Source: Pedobacter sp. HDW13
GTDB lineage: Bacteria > Bacteroidota > Bacteroidia > Sphingobacteriales > Sphingobacteriaceae
Length of the DNA: 64,000 nt
Reading direction: 5' to 3'
NCBI RefSeq assembly: GCF_011303555.1
Contig: NZ_CP049868.1
Location: forward strand, 5,456,001 to 5,520,000
How positions within the stretch are numbered: position 1 is the stretch's first letter; every line of letters starts with the position of its first letter. Of this stretch, positions 17,374 to 25,466 are shown piece by piece. The notes below the pieces were generated by a model. The model was not told the DNA's origin, made no database searches, and worked only from the letters and a program-made list of their open reading frames with translations. The position numbers and the translations under genes were made by a program.

Positions 17374-18432
17374 CTATGCAGTATGCTGTAATTTGATTAT
17401 TTTCTTATCGCGGCTCTCTTTAATAAAAGTTCCGATAATATTGGTTAAAGTATTGGTTTCGATTAAGAACCCGTCATGACCATATTCAGAATGGATGGTG
17501 GCAAATTCAGCACCTGTAATGTGATCGGCCAGGTATTTCTGTTCTGAAATCGGGAATAAAAAGTCGTTTTCGATTCCAATTACCAGTGTGTTTGCTTTAA
17601 CCAGCTTTAAGGCATCAGCTATGCTTTTGCGGTTGCGGCCAACATTGTGGCTATCCATTGCTTTGGTTAAATAATAATAACTGTATGCGTTAAAGCGATT
17701 GGTTAATTTCTCTCCCTGATAATTCTGATAAGACGAAGCCCTGAAATTATCAGTTTTATCGTTTACACTTTCTACCTGTGTGCTGCCATAGGCATTGTAA
17801 GTACGATAGCTTAAAAGTGCAATGCTTCTGGCTGCTTTCAAACCTTTAATGCCTCCATCAGGCTTATTGGCATAAAAAGTACGGTCGGTAGTAATGGCTA
17901 GTCGCTGACTTTCGTTAAAGGCAATTCCCCAGGGCGAATGCACGGCATTAGTAGCCACTAAAATCAGGTTCTCAATTTTATTCGGCTCAATAATGCTCCA
18001 TTCAACAGCTTGTTGTCCACCTAACGAGCCACCAATTAATAGTTTAATGGTATCGATTTGTAAATGCGCCGCTAAAAGCTGGTGCGCTGATACAAAATCG
18101 CGGATGGTAAACTGCGGAAACGACAAGTAATAAGGCAGGCTGTTAACCGGATTGGTACTTAAAGGATTGGTTGTACCATAATTAGAGCCTAAAACATTAG
18201 CACAAATAATATAATGATCGTTTGGATTGAATAAAGCGTTTTGCCCAAACAAACCTTCCCACCATTCAAAAACATCGGCATTGGCAGTAAGCGCATGGCA
18301 AACCCATATTACGTTATCTTTCTTTGTGTTTAATTTGCCATATGTTTGATAAGCGATTTGCAGGTTACGGATTTTTTTTCCGCTTTCGAGCTTAAATTGT
18401 TTGTTATATTGATATGTTGATGCTGTGCTCAT
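17374..18432 (-). CDS. metX: Homoserine O-acetyltransferase
   Basis: A 352-residue alpha/beta-hydrolase that acetylates homoserine with acetyl-CoA. The nucleophile elbow is GGSLGGQQA with Ser 136. The acid and base are in GIENDFLFP (Asp) and SEYGHDGFLIE (His). NVLGSNYGTTNPLS is the typical oxyanion region. It is 33 bases from metY on the same strand. Together MetX and MetY make homocysteine from homoserine, acetyl-CoA and sulfide without cystathionine. It is presumably under the same SAM-I riboswitch leader as metY. Confidence 0.96.
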   Translation of the reverse strand: MSTASTYQYNKQFKLESGKKIRNLQIAYQTYGKLNTKKDNVIWVCHALTANADVFEWWEGLFGQNALFNPNDHYIICANVLGSNYGTTNPLSTNPVNSLPYYLSFPQFTIRDFVSAHQLLAAHLQIDTIKLLIGGSLGGQQAVEWSIIEPNKIENLILVATNAVHSPWGIAFNESQRLAITTDRTFYANKPDGGIKGLKAARSIALLSYRTYNAYGSTQVESVNDKTDNFRASSYQNYQGEKLTNRFNAYSYYYLTKAMDSHNVGRNRKSIADALKLVKANTLVIGIENDFLFPISEQKYLADHITGAEFATIHSEYGHDGFLIETNTLTNIIGTFIKESRDKKIIKLQHTA

Positions 18433-18465
18433 GCTAAAATAATGCTGATGGTAATAAAAAAAGGA

Positions 18466-19797
18466 TTAGGCTTGTAAACTGGCTGTACTTACTGATAAGC
18501 CAATTGCTGCAAAAGCCTGCTCAAAATCGGCCTTAATGTCGTCGATATGCTCGATACCAACTGATACGCGAAGCGAGTTCGGTTTAACACCTGCAGCCAG
18601 TTGTTCGCTATCGCTTAATTGCTGGTGTGTGGTAGCCGATGGCTGGATAATCAGCGTTTTGGCATCGCCCACGTTTGCGAGGTGCGAAATCAGTTTTAAA
18701 TTATCGATTAATTGGGTTGCTCTTTCTTTGCTGCCGTTTAACTCGAAAGATAAAACTGCTCCAAAGCCATTGCTTAAATATTTCTTTGCCAAATTATTGT
18801 ATTTACTGCTGGCCAAACCAGGATAAGCCACTTCTTTAACTGCCGGGTGATTTTCTAACCAGGTAGCCAATTCTAAAGCATTATCTACATGGCGTTGTAC
18901 ACGAAGCGATAAAGTTTCGAGACCTTGCAATAACAGGAAAGAGTTGAACGGCGCAATAGCCGGACCTAAATCCCTTAAACCTTCTACACGGGCACGAATA
19001 ATAAACTGAATATTGCCAAAAGGACCGTCGACACCGAAAACATCGCTAAAAACCAAACCATGGTAGCCTTCTGATGGTTGACTAAATTGTGGAAACTTAC
19101 CATTTCCCCAGTTATAATTTCCGCCATCAACAATTACACCACCAATGCTGGTTCCATGTCCGCCAATCCATTTGGTAGCCGATTGTACCACTACGTTAGC
19201 GCCATGTTCTAATGGTTTAAACAGGTAACCTGCAGCACCGAAAGTATTATCAACAACTAAAGGAAGATCATATTTTTTGGCAATAGCCGCAATTTTTTCA
19301 AAATCGGGCACACTAAATGCCGGGTTACCGATAGTCTCTAAATAAATAGCTTTTGTTTTATCGGTAATTTTAGCTTCAAATTCTTCTGGCACATCCGGGT
19401 TAGCAAAATCAACATGAATACCCAAACGCTTAAACGCTACTTTAAACTGATTATAAGTACCGCCGTAAACATGAGATGAAGAAACAATGCTGTCGCCAGC
19501 CTCCAGGATATTATTTAAGGCAATAAATTGTGCTGCCTGACCAGATGCTACTGCTAATGCTGCTACGCCACCTTCTAAAGCTGCAATGCGTTTTTCGAAA
19601 ACATCGCTGGTTGGGTTCATGATCCTGGTATAGATATTACCGAACTCTTTTAAAGCAAATAAATTGGCTCCATGCTCAGCATTTTTAAAACCGTATGAAG
19701 TGGTTTGATAAATAGGAACAGCCCTTGAGCCTGTAGTTGGATCGATTTCCTGACCTGCGTGTATTTGTAAAGTTTCGAATTTATATGAAGTTGACAT
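18466..19797 (-). CDS. metY: O-acetylhomoserine sulfhydrylase
   Basis: A 443-residue Cys/Met-metabolism PLP enzyme. It starts FETLQIHAGQEIDPTTGSRAVPIYQTTSY. LALGG-like LEGGVAALAVASGQAAQ, VVDNTFGAAGYL, and QSATKWIGGHGTSIGG with the PLP Lys are all present. The insertion-containing length of about 440 residues is typical of MetY, as against about 380 for cystathionine enzymes. It condenses O-acetylhomoserine and sulfide to homocysteine. It is the first gene of the metY-metX-hom operon. A leader of about 425 bases precedes it, with a SAM-I aptamer, a Cys/Met-rich short ORF and several hairpins. Confidence 0.96.
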   Translation of the reverse strand: MSTSYKFETLQIHAGQEIDPTTGSRAVPIYQTTSYGFKNAEHGANLFALKEFGNIYTRIMNPTSDVFEKRIAALEGGVAALAVASGQAAQFIALNNILEAGDSIVSSSHVYGGTYNQFKVAFKRLGIHVDFANPDVPEEFEAKITDKTKAIYLETIGNPAFSVPDFEKIAAIAKKYDLPLVVDNTFGAAGYLFKPLEHGANVVVQSATKWIGGHGTSIGGVIVDGGNYNWGNGKFPQFSQPSEGYHGLVFSDVFGVDGPFGNIQFIIRARVEGLRDLGPAIAPFNSFLLLQGLETLSLRVQRHVDNALELATWLENHPAVKEVAYPGLASSKYNNLAKKYLSNGFGAVLSFELNGSKERATQLIDNLKLISHLANVGDAKTLIIQPSATTHQQLSDSEQLAAGVKPNSLRVSVGIEHIDDIKADFEQAFAAIGLSVSTASLQA

Positions 19798-19830
19798 AAT
19801 CTTTAATGCTTAAATTTTTAAATGTTGAAT

Positions 19831-19863
19831 AATCTGTAGGGATCAGATTAACCTAAAGGTTAA
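19831..19863 (-). promoter_or_regulatory. Two overlapping, mutually exclusive hairpins before metY
   Basis: Hairpin A is TTAACC/GGTTAA with a 4-base loop (19848-19863). Hairpin B is AATCTG/CAGATT (19831-19849). They share bases 19848-19849 (19848-19850 if the outer pairs of B are counted), so only one can form. B ends 33 bases before the metY start codon. This is the geometry expected of an attenuator or a translation-control switch. The role is inferred. Confidence 0.45.
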
Positions 19864-19878
19864 AGCTGTGTGGGCGTA

Positions 19879-19894
19879 TCCCGTTTTAGCGGGA
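19879..19894 (-). promoter_or_regulatory. Small GC hairpin in the metY leader
   Basis: TCCCG/CGGGA with loop CTAAAA, read on the minus strand, 40 bases after the stop of the leader ORF. There is no U tract, so it is not a clear terminator. It could be part of an attenuation structure. Confidence 0.35.
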
Positions 19895-19934
19895 CCTTCC
19901 AGTTTGAAAAACACAAAAAGGGAAGATTTTTAAA

Positions 19935-20063
19935 TTACTGTATGCAACAGCACATACAAGTAATCGCCTGCATATTGCAACACATAAAAGACATAGAAAG
20001 ATCTTCTACTTTTTTAAGGTTTGAACCAGGTTCGCTTAGCGATTGAAGATTTAATGTTTTCAT
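19935..20063 (-). CDS. Cys/Met-rich leader peptide ORF (candidate attenuation uORF)
   Basis: A 42-codon ORF with ATG at 20063-20061 and TAA at 19937-19935, inside the metY leader. The last 16 residues are MCCNMQAITCMCCCIQ. Residues 24-40 contain six Cys and four Met. The first half (MKTLNLQSLSEPGSN) is ordinary. It starts 8 bases after the 3' strand of the SAM-I P1 helix. The position and codon content suggest a cysteine/methionine-sensing leader peptide, analogous to the polycysteine leader ORFs that act as attenuators in mycobacteria. A small secreted or metal-binding peptide is the alternative, but no signal is seen. Coding is unproven. Confidence 0.6.
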   Translation of the reverse strand: MKTLNLQSLSEPGSNLKKVEDLSMSFMCCNMQAITCMCCCIQ

Positions 20064-20071
20064 CAGTTAAA

Positions 20072-20180
20072 ATTTATATCACCAGATAACACCGTGTTAG
20101 CCAGTCAGGAATTGGCACCTTCTCTTTCTGAGGGTTGCCAGTGGGTCATGGAGCCAGTCTCTCGCCACTTCTTTATAAAT
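20072..20180 (-). promoter_or_regulatory. SAM-I (S-box) riboswitch aptamer
   Basis: The minus strand carries the S-box core in order: AGTGGCGAGAGACTGGC, ATGACCCACTGGCAACC, and GGTGCCAATTCC. P1 is ATTTATA (20180-20174) with TATAAAT (20078-20072). P2 is AGTGG with CCCACT. P3 is short, CTC/GAG around AGAAA. P4 is the TAACAC/GTGTTA hairpin (20087-20099). It stands in the leader of the metY-metX-hom operon. Binding of SAM would stabilise P1 and lower expression. The P1 3' strand ends 8 bases before the ATG of the Cys/Met-rich leader ORF, so translation of that ORF may be the direct output. Confidence 0.92.
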
Positions 20181-20228
20181 CAACCTCTGAAGATTGACTT
20201 TTACTTAGCTTATTGCCAAATAATATTC

Positions 20229-20259
20229 CAAATGTCTGAATTTAATTTTAATCCACAAA
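20229..20259 (-). promoter_or_regulatory. Promoter of the metY-metX-hom leader
   Basis: On the minus strand: TTTG (20259-20256), exactly 19 bases, then GACATTTG (20236-20229). This matches the Bacteroidota -33/-7 arrangement with one mismatch in TAnnTTTG. The predicted start near 20223 gives a leader of about 425 bases, with the SAM-I aptamer starting about 42 bases in. Confidence 0.6.
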
Positions 20260-20361
20260 ATAAAATTTTGAATTTAAAGCAAGCTACTGTGAATGAGGGT
20301 GCTAATTTTAAATAATTAAGGCTCCTTAAATATTTTAATATAAAGTTAATGGTTAAAACTT

Positions 20362-20369
20362 TAAGTTTG
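20362..20369 (+). promoter_or_regulatory. Promoter -7 element for the secreted protein at 20395
   Basis: TAAGTTTG matches TAnnTTTG, 25 bases before the ATG. No -33 TTG at the expected spacing. The rest of the stretch between the met leader and this gene (20260-20394) is AT-rich and empty. Confidence 0.45.
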
Positions 20370-20394
20370 TGTTACCTATCTAAATCTAATCATC

Positions 20395-21402
20395 ATGAAA
20401 AATGTAAAATTCTATGGTTTGGCAATACTATTTACTGTTGCCTGCTTAAATAACGTTAATGCCCAGTTTGGTGGCTTAAAAGATAAACTACTAAAAGTGG
20501 GTACAGCACAGGGTGCTAAAGCCTTAGGGGTTGATAAATTCCTGAAACAGCCTGCTGCCATTACCACCAGTTTTGAAGATGTGAATCGCGAAGGCGAGAT
20601 GATGCCCGATTTTAAATCGAAGGAGAAATTTCAGCCTTTATATTTATTACCTAAAAATCCGGAGGGCGGTTATGTGCTTTGCGAAGGTTTTTACGAAATG
20701 ACCAATAAAAGCTATTGCCTTAAAGCCGGAACCTTTGCCCCTTCAAAAGGCGATGGCTACATGTTTGCTCCGGTTTTAGGACCCAAAGAAGAAATTGTAG
20801 TATCGATATTAAAGAGTGCCGAAAAGCACCCCGAAGTAGAACAGCACGATATTCAGGTTTTATTGTGGACCATTATTGCCCGCACAAAATTTGCCGATTA
20901 CAGCGGCCAGGTTAAACTTACTGCCATTAAGTTACTTACACCTAAGCAACTTACCCAGTTAGAAGGTGGTGCTTTGGGTATTTTACCTTTTGATGTAATG
21001 GAGAAAGCTAAAGATCAGTTGCCATCAGGCTTAAAAGCTGTGTTTGAAGCCGAAAACAATATCAGGCAGTTGGTGGCATCAGGCAATTACACCTATGCTG
21101 ATATGGAGAAATATGCAATTGTAGCAGGTATGGCACCTCCAAGAAGCGATGTGCCCAGCGGCATCTGGACCAAACATCCTGATGGTTATTATGTTCGCTA
21201 TTTTCCTTCGGGCTATTCAATTACTAAAGTGCAGATTTATGTACCTAAAGAGTTATTGGCCAACGGCAACAAATTGGTTTACGATGCCGCAGGCGATATT
21301 GCTTGTCCGGCCAATACGGGTTCACAACGTTTAGCGCAAACCAATGAGCCTTTAGAAGCCAATTATTCGCTTAAATTAACTACGGTTTGTAACCCGAAAT
21401 AG
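20395..21402 (+). CDS. Secreted protein of unknown function
   Basis: A 335-residue protein with a Sec signal peptide (residues 1-23, cleavage after NAQ). I do not recognise a family. Visible features: an N-terminal helical segment with GGLKDKLLKVGTAQGAKALG, a FEDVNREGEMMPDF segment, a middle part with YLLPKNPEGGYVLCEGFYEMTNKSYCLKAGTFAP, and a C-terminal region RYFPSGYSITKVQIYVPKEL followed by GDIACPANTGSQRLAQTN. Four mature cysteines could form two disulfides. It is followed by a strong bidirectional terminator. Location: periplasm or surface. Confidence 0.6.
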   Translation: MKNVKFYGLAILFTVACLNNVNAQFGGLKDKLLKVGTAQGAKALGVDKFLKQPAAITTSFEDVNREGEMMPDFKSKEKFQPLYLLPKNPEGGYVLCEGFYEMTNKSYCLKAGTFAPSKGDGYMFAPVLGPKEEIVVSILKSAEKHPEVEQHDIQVLLWTIIARTKFADYSGQVKLTAIKLLTPKQLTQLEGGALGILPFDVMEKAKDQLPSGLKAVFEAENNIRQLVASGNYTYADMEKYAIVAGMAPPRSDVPSGIWTKHPDGYYVRYFPSGYSITKVQIYVPKELLANGNKLVYDAAGDIACPANTGSQRLAQTNEPLEANYSLKLTTVCNPK

Positions 21403-21419
21403 TTTTTAAGTCCTATAGA

Positions 21420-21454
21420 TAACCCTATAAGGTTTTAGAAACCTTATAGGGTTA
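21420..21454. terminator. Strong bidirectional terminator
   Basis: A perfect 16-bp inverted repeat, TAACCCTATAAGGTTT with AAACCTTATAGGGTTA, around a 3-base loop. It lies between two convergent genes and can serve both strands. Confidence 0.85.
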
Positions 21455-21458
21455 AATG

Positions 21459-22573
21459 CTAGTTTAAAGCCTGCTCCAAATCAGCAATAATATCATCTGC
21501 ATGTTCCAACCCAACCGAAATGCGCAACAGGTTTTTAGGTGTTTTACTATCCGGTCCTTCAATCGAGTAGCGGTGTTCAATCAAACTTTCAACGCCGCCT
21601 AAGCTGGTAGCCTGCGCAAACAACTGCACTTTATTAACCGCTTTACTTGCTGCCTCTACACCACCTTTTACCAGGAACGACATCATACCACCAAAATCTT
21701 TCATTTGGCTTTTAGCAATTTCATGTTGGGGATGCGTTTCCAATCCCGGATAAAAAACAGCTTCTACCTTCGGGTGCTGATTTAAATATTTAGCTACTTT
21801 TTTACCATTCTCGCAGTGACCTTTCATGCGGTATGCCAGGGTTTTAATACTGCGCGTTAACAGATAGCAATCAAAAGGCGATGGAACGGCACCACCGGTT
21901 TGCTGCACATTCTTAATTTTATCCCACAGTCCATCCTTTTTCGCTGTAATCAAAACGCCACCTAATACATCGCTGTGGCCACCCAGGTATTTGGTACTGC
22001 TGTGCATTACAATATCAGCCCGAGCAAAATCGGGTTTTGTAAAATAGGAGAGGCGAAAGTACTGTCGCAGGCAAAAGTTATATTGGCTGCCTTTGCAATT
22101 TTAGTTATTGCACTTATATCCGTAACTTTTAACAAGGGATTGGAAGGTGTTTCAGACCAAATGAGTTTGGTGTTAGGCTTAACAGAGGCTTTAACCAGAT
22201 CCAGGTCTGTTTGGTCGACGAAATCAAATTCAAGTATATCGGCGAAAATGGTAAGTAATTGTTTTTTAAAGCCCCAATACATATCATCGGGTGCAATAAT
22301 ATGGCTCCCTGCTTTTAACGCCTGAAACAAGGCCATACCCGAAGTATTGCCCGATGAGAAAGCAGCTGCATCTTCACCGTATTCTAATTTGGCTAAAGTG
22401 TTTTCTAAAGCAGACCGGTTTGGATTGCTTACCCGGCTATACATATGGCCTCCAGGGTACCCGCCATGCTCATCGCGAAAAAAAGTTGTAGACAGATTAA
22501 TGGGAGGAGTAACATCGCCTGTAGCACTGTTAACGAGATTAGATGCGTGAATAGCAAGGGTTTCGGGTTTCAT
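21459..22573 (-). pseudogene. Cystathionine gamma-synthase/lyase family gene, frameshifted
   Basis: Two adjoining reading frames form one approximately 370-residue Cys/Met-metabolism PLP enzyme. The N-terminal part (22573-22007) runs to STFASPILQNP and then shifts frame. The C-terminal part (22007-21459) resumes at MHSSTKYLGGHSDV, with the PLP Lys, and continues to the normal end. One base is missing near 22031-22034, a CCC run on the coding strand; adding one C would restore the frame (QNPDFARADIVMHSS). This may be a true mutation or a sequencing error. The product would be cystathionine gamma-synthase or gamma-lyase, redundant with MetX/MetY direct sulfhydrylation. Confidence 0.85.
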
Positions 22574-22696
22574 GATAATAGGGGTTGATCGAAATAATAT
22601 CAGATTGCAATTTAATATTTTGCAGCTAATTTAAACTTCGTAATTGTTTTGGCAAGATTTATGTAACAACTTTGACAGAATTTAAATTAAACTAAA

Positions 22697-23191
22697 ATGA
22701 AAAGATTATTTATAGCTATCGCAATCGCATGTTCTACTTTAGTAATGTTACAAAGCTGCAATACTGCAAAAAGGGTAACCGCAGGTGTTACCGGTAGCAG
22801 AGGTACAGTAGTGCGCGACTGGGTAGTAAGCAATGTAGCTTTAGAAGGTTTACCTGATGGTGCCGTGCAAGGTTTATTCGGCGAGAAATCGTACAAATGC
22901 TTTCAGGGCAGTACCTGGAAATTAACCAACAGCGGTAACGGATCGTACACTTTACCGGCATCAAGCGCGTGCGGATCGGTAATGCAGACTATTTTCTGGT
23001 CGGCAGCACCAAAAGATCAGACTTTCCAGTTTAAAAAAATCTACGAAGGTGATAAAGCTAAAAACGTAACTGAAGGTTACCGTTTAGTATTAACCGAACT
23101 TTCGAGCACCCAAATGGTATTAAAATCGCCAATTGAATTTGGTGGCAGAACAGCAAACATCATTTTAACGTTTGTACCAGCTGCACGATAA
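22697..23191 (+). CDS. Lipocalin-family lipoprotein
   Basis: A 164-residue protein with a type II signal peptide (lipobox MLQSC, Cys 21). The mature part RGTVVRDWVVSNVALEGLPDG, then CFQGSTWKLTNSGNGSYTL, resembles the small lipocalin-like lipoproteins common in Sphingobacteriaceae. Two further cysteines could form a disulfide. No ligand can be assigned. It is probably anchored in the envelope. It is divergent from the broken cystathionine gene and is followed by a clear terminator. Confidence 0.75.
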   Translation: MKRLFIAIAIACSTLVMLQSCNTAKRVTAGVTGSRGTVVRDWVVSNVALEGLPDGAVQGLFGEKSYKCFQGSTWKLTNSGNGSYTLPASSACGSVMQTIFWSAAPKDQTFQFKKIYEGDKAKNVTEGYRLVLTELSSTQMVLKSPIEFGGRTANIILTFVPAAR

Positions 23192-23216
23192 TATTTAGCA
23201 TTGAAAAACATACCCG

Positions 23217-23246
23217 AAAGCACTTCTGAAAAGAGGTGCTTTTTTG
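23217..23246 (+). terminator. Intrinsic terminator after the lipocalin-like gene
   Basis: AAAGCACTTCT, GAAA loop, AGAGGTGCTTT, then a T tract. It is an 11-bp stem with one wobble pair, 26 bases after the stop codon. Confidence 0.85.
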
Positions 23247-23471
23247 TTTACAACCTATTTTTATGAGCCACGGAAGCACGGATTAGCACGGAAGCTTCCC
23301 TGAAGAATATAGCTTACATAAACAATTAAATTTTGAATGATTGAATGTTTAAGGCAGGATGCATATTTACTCATTCAAAAATCAATCCTTCTAACATTCA
23401 AATAATGTATTGAGAAATAATAAAATACCGGTTTGTTACAAGAAAATGATTTTCAAATCGCCTCATTATTG

Positions 23472-23479
23472 TATTTTTG
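23472..23479 (+). promoter_or_regulatory. Promoter -7 element for mqnE
   Basis: TATTTTTG matches TAnnTTTG and lies 17 bases before the ATG at 23497. This supports that start over an upstream in-frame TTG at 23410. Confidence 0.5.
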
Positions 23480-23496
23480 TTCAAAATATTTCAGGA

Positions 23497-24690
23497 ATGA
23501 ATACAACTGATCAGGTTGAAAAAATACTAGCTGATACCAACTTATCAACTGAACTACAAAACATTGCACACAAAGTTCTTCAGGGAGAGCGGATTAGTTT
23601 TGATGAAGGCGTTTACCTCTATGAGTACGCAGAATTAGGCTATCTGGGCGTTTTGGCCAACTTTGTAAGGGAGCAAAAACACGGCGATAAAACTTATTTT
23701 AACCGTAATTTCCATTTAGAACCTACCAATCTTTGTGTTTACGATTGCAAATTCTGTTCGTACTCGCGCCTATTAAAGCAAAAAGAAGAAGGCTGGGCCT
23801 TAACCATGAACCAAATGCTCGATATTGTAAAAAAATACGATGATGAGCCGGTAACCGAAGTGCATATTGTTGGCGGTGTTTTACCACAGTATGATGTGGC
23901 TTTCTATTCAGCACTGTTTACTGCAATTAAGCAATACCGTCCTGATTTGCATGTTAAAGCTTTAACGCCGGTAGAATACCACTATATTTTTAAGAAAGCT
24001 AAAATTGATTACGCAACCGGAATGCGCCTGATGAAAGAGGCCGGTTTAGAATCTATTCCGGGCGGAGGTGCAGAAATTTTCCACCCTGAGGTGCGCGATC
24101 AGATTGCCAAAGATAAATGTACAGGCGAACAATGGCTGGCTATACACGAAGAATGGCATAAACTGGGTATGCGTAGCAATGCTACCATGCTTTATGGTCA
24201 TATCGAACAATTCTGGCACCGGGTTGATCATATGGAGAAACTTCGCGAGCTACAGGACAAAACAGGTGGTTTCCAAACCTTTATTCCGCTAAAATTCCGC
24301 AACCAGCACAACCAAATGAGTAATGTGCCCGAAGTTTCGGTAATTGAAGATTTAAGGAATTATGCCATTGCCCGTATTTATATGGATAATTTCGATCACA
24401 TTAAAGCCTATTGGGCGATGATTAGTCGCGAAACAGCACAATTGTCGTTGAATTATGGCGTAGATGATATTGACGGCACATTGGATGATACCACAAAAAT
24501 ATACTCAATGGCCGGTGCTGAAGAGCAAACTCCTGCAATGAGCACCAAAGAACTGGTAAACCTGATTAAACAAGTAGGCAGAAAAGCCATAGAGCGCGAC
24601 ACTTTATACAATGTGGTAACCGATTTTGAGCATGTTGTTTTCGAAGAAGAAAAGAAACCTGCTTATTATAAATTACCGGTAGTGAATTAA
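23497..24690 (+). CDS. mqnE: Aminofutalosine synthase (radical SAM)
   Basis: A 397-residue radical SAM enzyme. The cluster motif CVYDCKFC (Cys 80, 84, 87) is of the CxxxCxxC type. HIVGGVLP, IPGGGAEIF, and NATMLYGHIE follow as in MqnE/MqnC. MqnE joins adenosine to 3-(1-carboxyvinyloxy)benzoate and forms aminofutalosine in menaquinone biosynthesis. The start at 23497 follows the promoter; a longer reading frame upstream adds 29 unlike residues. mqnA follows in the same direction after a phosphatase gene, so the two futalosine-pathway genes are likely co-expressed. Confidence 0.93.
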   Translation: MNTTDQVEKILADTNLSTELQNIAHKVLQGERISFDEGVYLYEYAELGYLGVLANFVREQKHGDKTYFNRNFHLEPTNLCVYDCKFCSYSRLLKQKEEGWALTMNQMLDIVKKYDDEPVTEVHIVGGVLPQYDVAFYSALFTAIKQYRPDLHVKALTPVEYHYIFKKAKIDYATGMRLMKEAGLESIPGGGAEIFHPEVRDQIAKDKCTGEQWLAIHEEWHKLGMRSNATMLYGHIEQFWHRVDHMEKLRELQDKTGGFQTFIPLKFRNQHNQMSNVPEVSVIEDLRNYAIARIYMDNFDHIKAYWAMISRETAQLSLNYGVDDIDGTLDDTTKIYSMAGAEEQTPAMSTKELVNLIKQVGRKAIERDTLYNVVTDFEHVVFEEEKKPAYYKLPVVN

Positions 24691-24797
24691 TTTAAATGAA
24701 TGATTGATTGAAGGGTGAAATTACTGAATAATAGAATATTACTTTAACGTCCCCTTATTCAATCATTCAAAACCCGCTCATTCAATAAATATAAAAT

Positions 24798-25421
24798 ATG
24801 AAGCAAATTTATATCATCCGCCACGGCGAAACGGAATTGAACAGACAGGGCATAGTACAAGGCAGGGGTATAAATGCTGATTTAAATGATTTAGGTAGGG
24901 CACAGGCCGAGGCTTTTTATCAAACGTATAAAGATGTGGGCTTCGATAAAATCTACACTTCTGATTTAAAACGCACCTGGCAAACCGTACAGAAATTTAT
25001 TGATTCGGACCTGCCCTGGGAACGTTTATCGGGCTTAGACGAGCTGGCCTGGGGAATTTGGGAAGGAAAACCCAATACAGAGGAGGCACGCGAAGCTTTT
25101 CGTTCGATGCTGCAATGCTGGCAGGAGGGTAACTACAGTGCCCATTTTGAAGGTGGCGAAAGCGTTCAGGATGTGTATGAACGTTTAAAACAACCCATGG
25201 AAGTTTTAATGACCCGGCCGGAAGAGCAGAAAGTATTACTTTGCATGCACGGAAGGGCCATGAGGGTTTTCTTATGCCTGCTGCTAGGAAAACCTCTAAG
25301 CGAAATGACCGAATTTCCGCATCAGAATACTGTTTTATACAAAATGGGCTTCGAGGATGGAAAATTTACCGTTCTTGAATTTAATAGTGCCGTTCATTTA
25401 GACGGTTTAGTGATTGGATAA
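24798..25421 (+). CDS. Histidine phosphatase family protein (phosphoglycerate-mutase-like)
   Basis: A 207-residue histidine phosphatase. YIIRHGETELNRQGIVQGRG contains the phospho-accepting His 9. YTSDLKRTWQTV supplies the second Arg, and LCMHGRAMRVFLCLLL supplies the second catalytic His. It resembles alpha-ribazole phosphatase and GpmB-like enzymes, but no cobalamin genes are here. It lies between mqnE and mqnA. A role in dephosphorylating a menaquinone-pathway or nucleotide compound is possible but unsupported. Housekeeping metabolite phosphatase is the safer reading. Confidence 0.85.
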   Translation: MKQIYIIRHGETELNRQGIVQGRGINADLNDLGRAQAEAFYQTYKDVGFDKIYTSDLKRTWQTVQKFIDSDLPWERLSGLDELAWGIWEGKPNTEEAREAFRSMLQCWQEGNYSAHFEGGESVQDVYERLKQPMEVLMTRPEEQKVLLCMHGRAMRVFLCLLLGKPLSEMTEFPHQNTVLYKMGFEDGKFTVLEFNSAVHLDGLVIG

Positions 25422-25466
25422 TCCGCTTAACGCCAAACGCGTTGCGCAAAACATTAGCATAACACC

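Noticed and set aside
19935..20063. Leader ORF as a RiPP-type precursor peptide
   Set aside because: The first half is vaguely like a leader peptide, but there is no GG cleavage site, no maturation enzyme or transporter nearby, and the position after a SAM-I aptamer explains it better as a regulatory uORF.
20094..20315. 73-codon plus-strand ORF over the met leader
   Set aside because: It lies on the opposite strand of the SAM-I aptamer, has no family and no promoter. The sequence conservation expected here belongs to the riboswitch.
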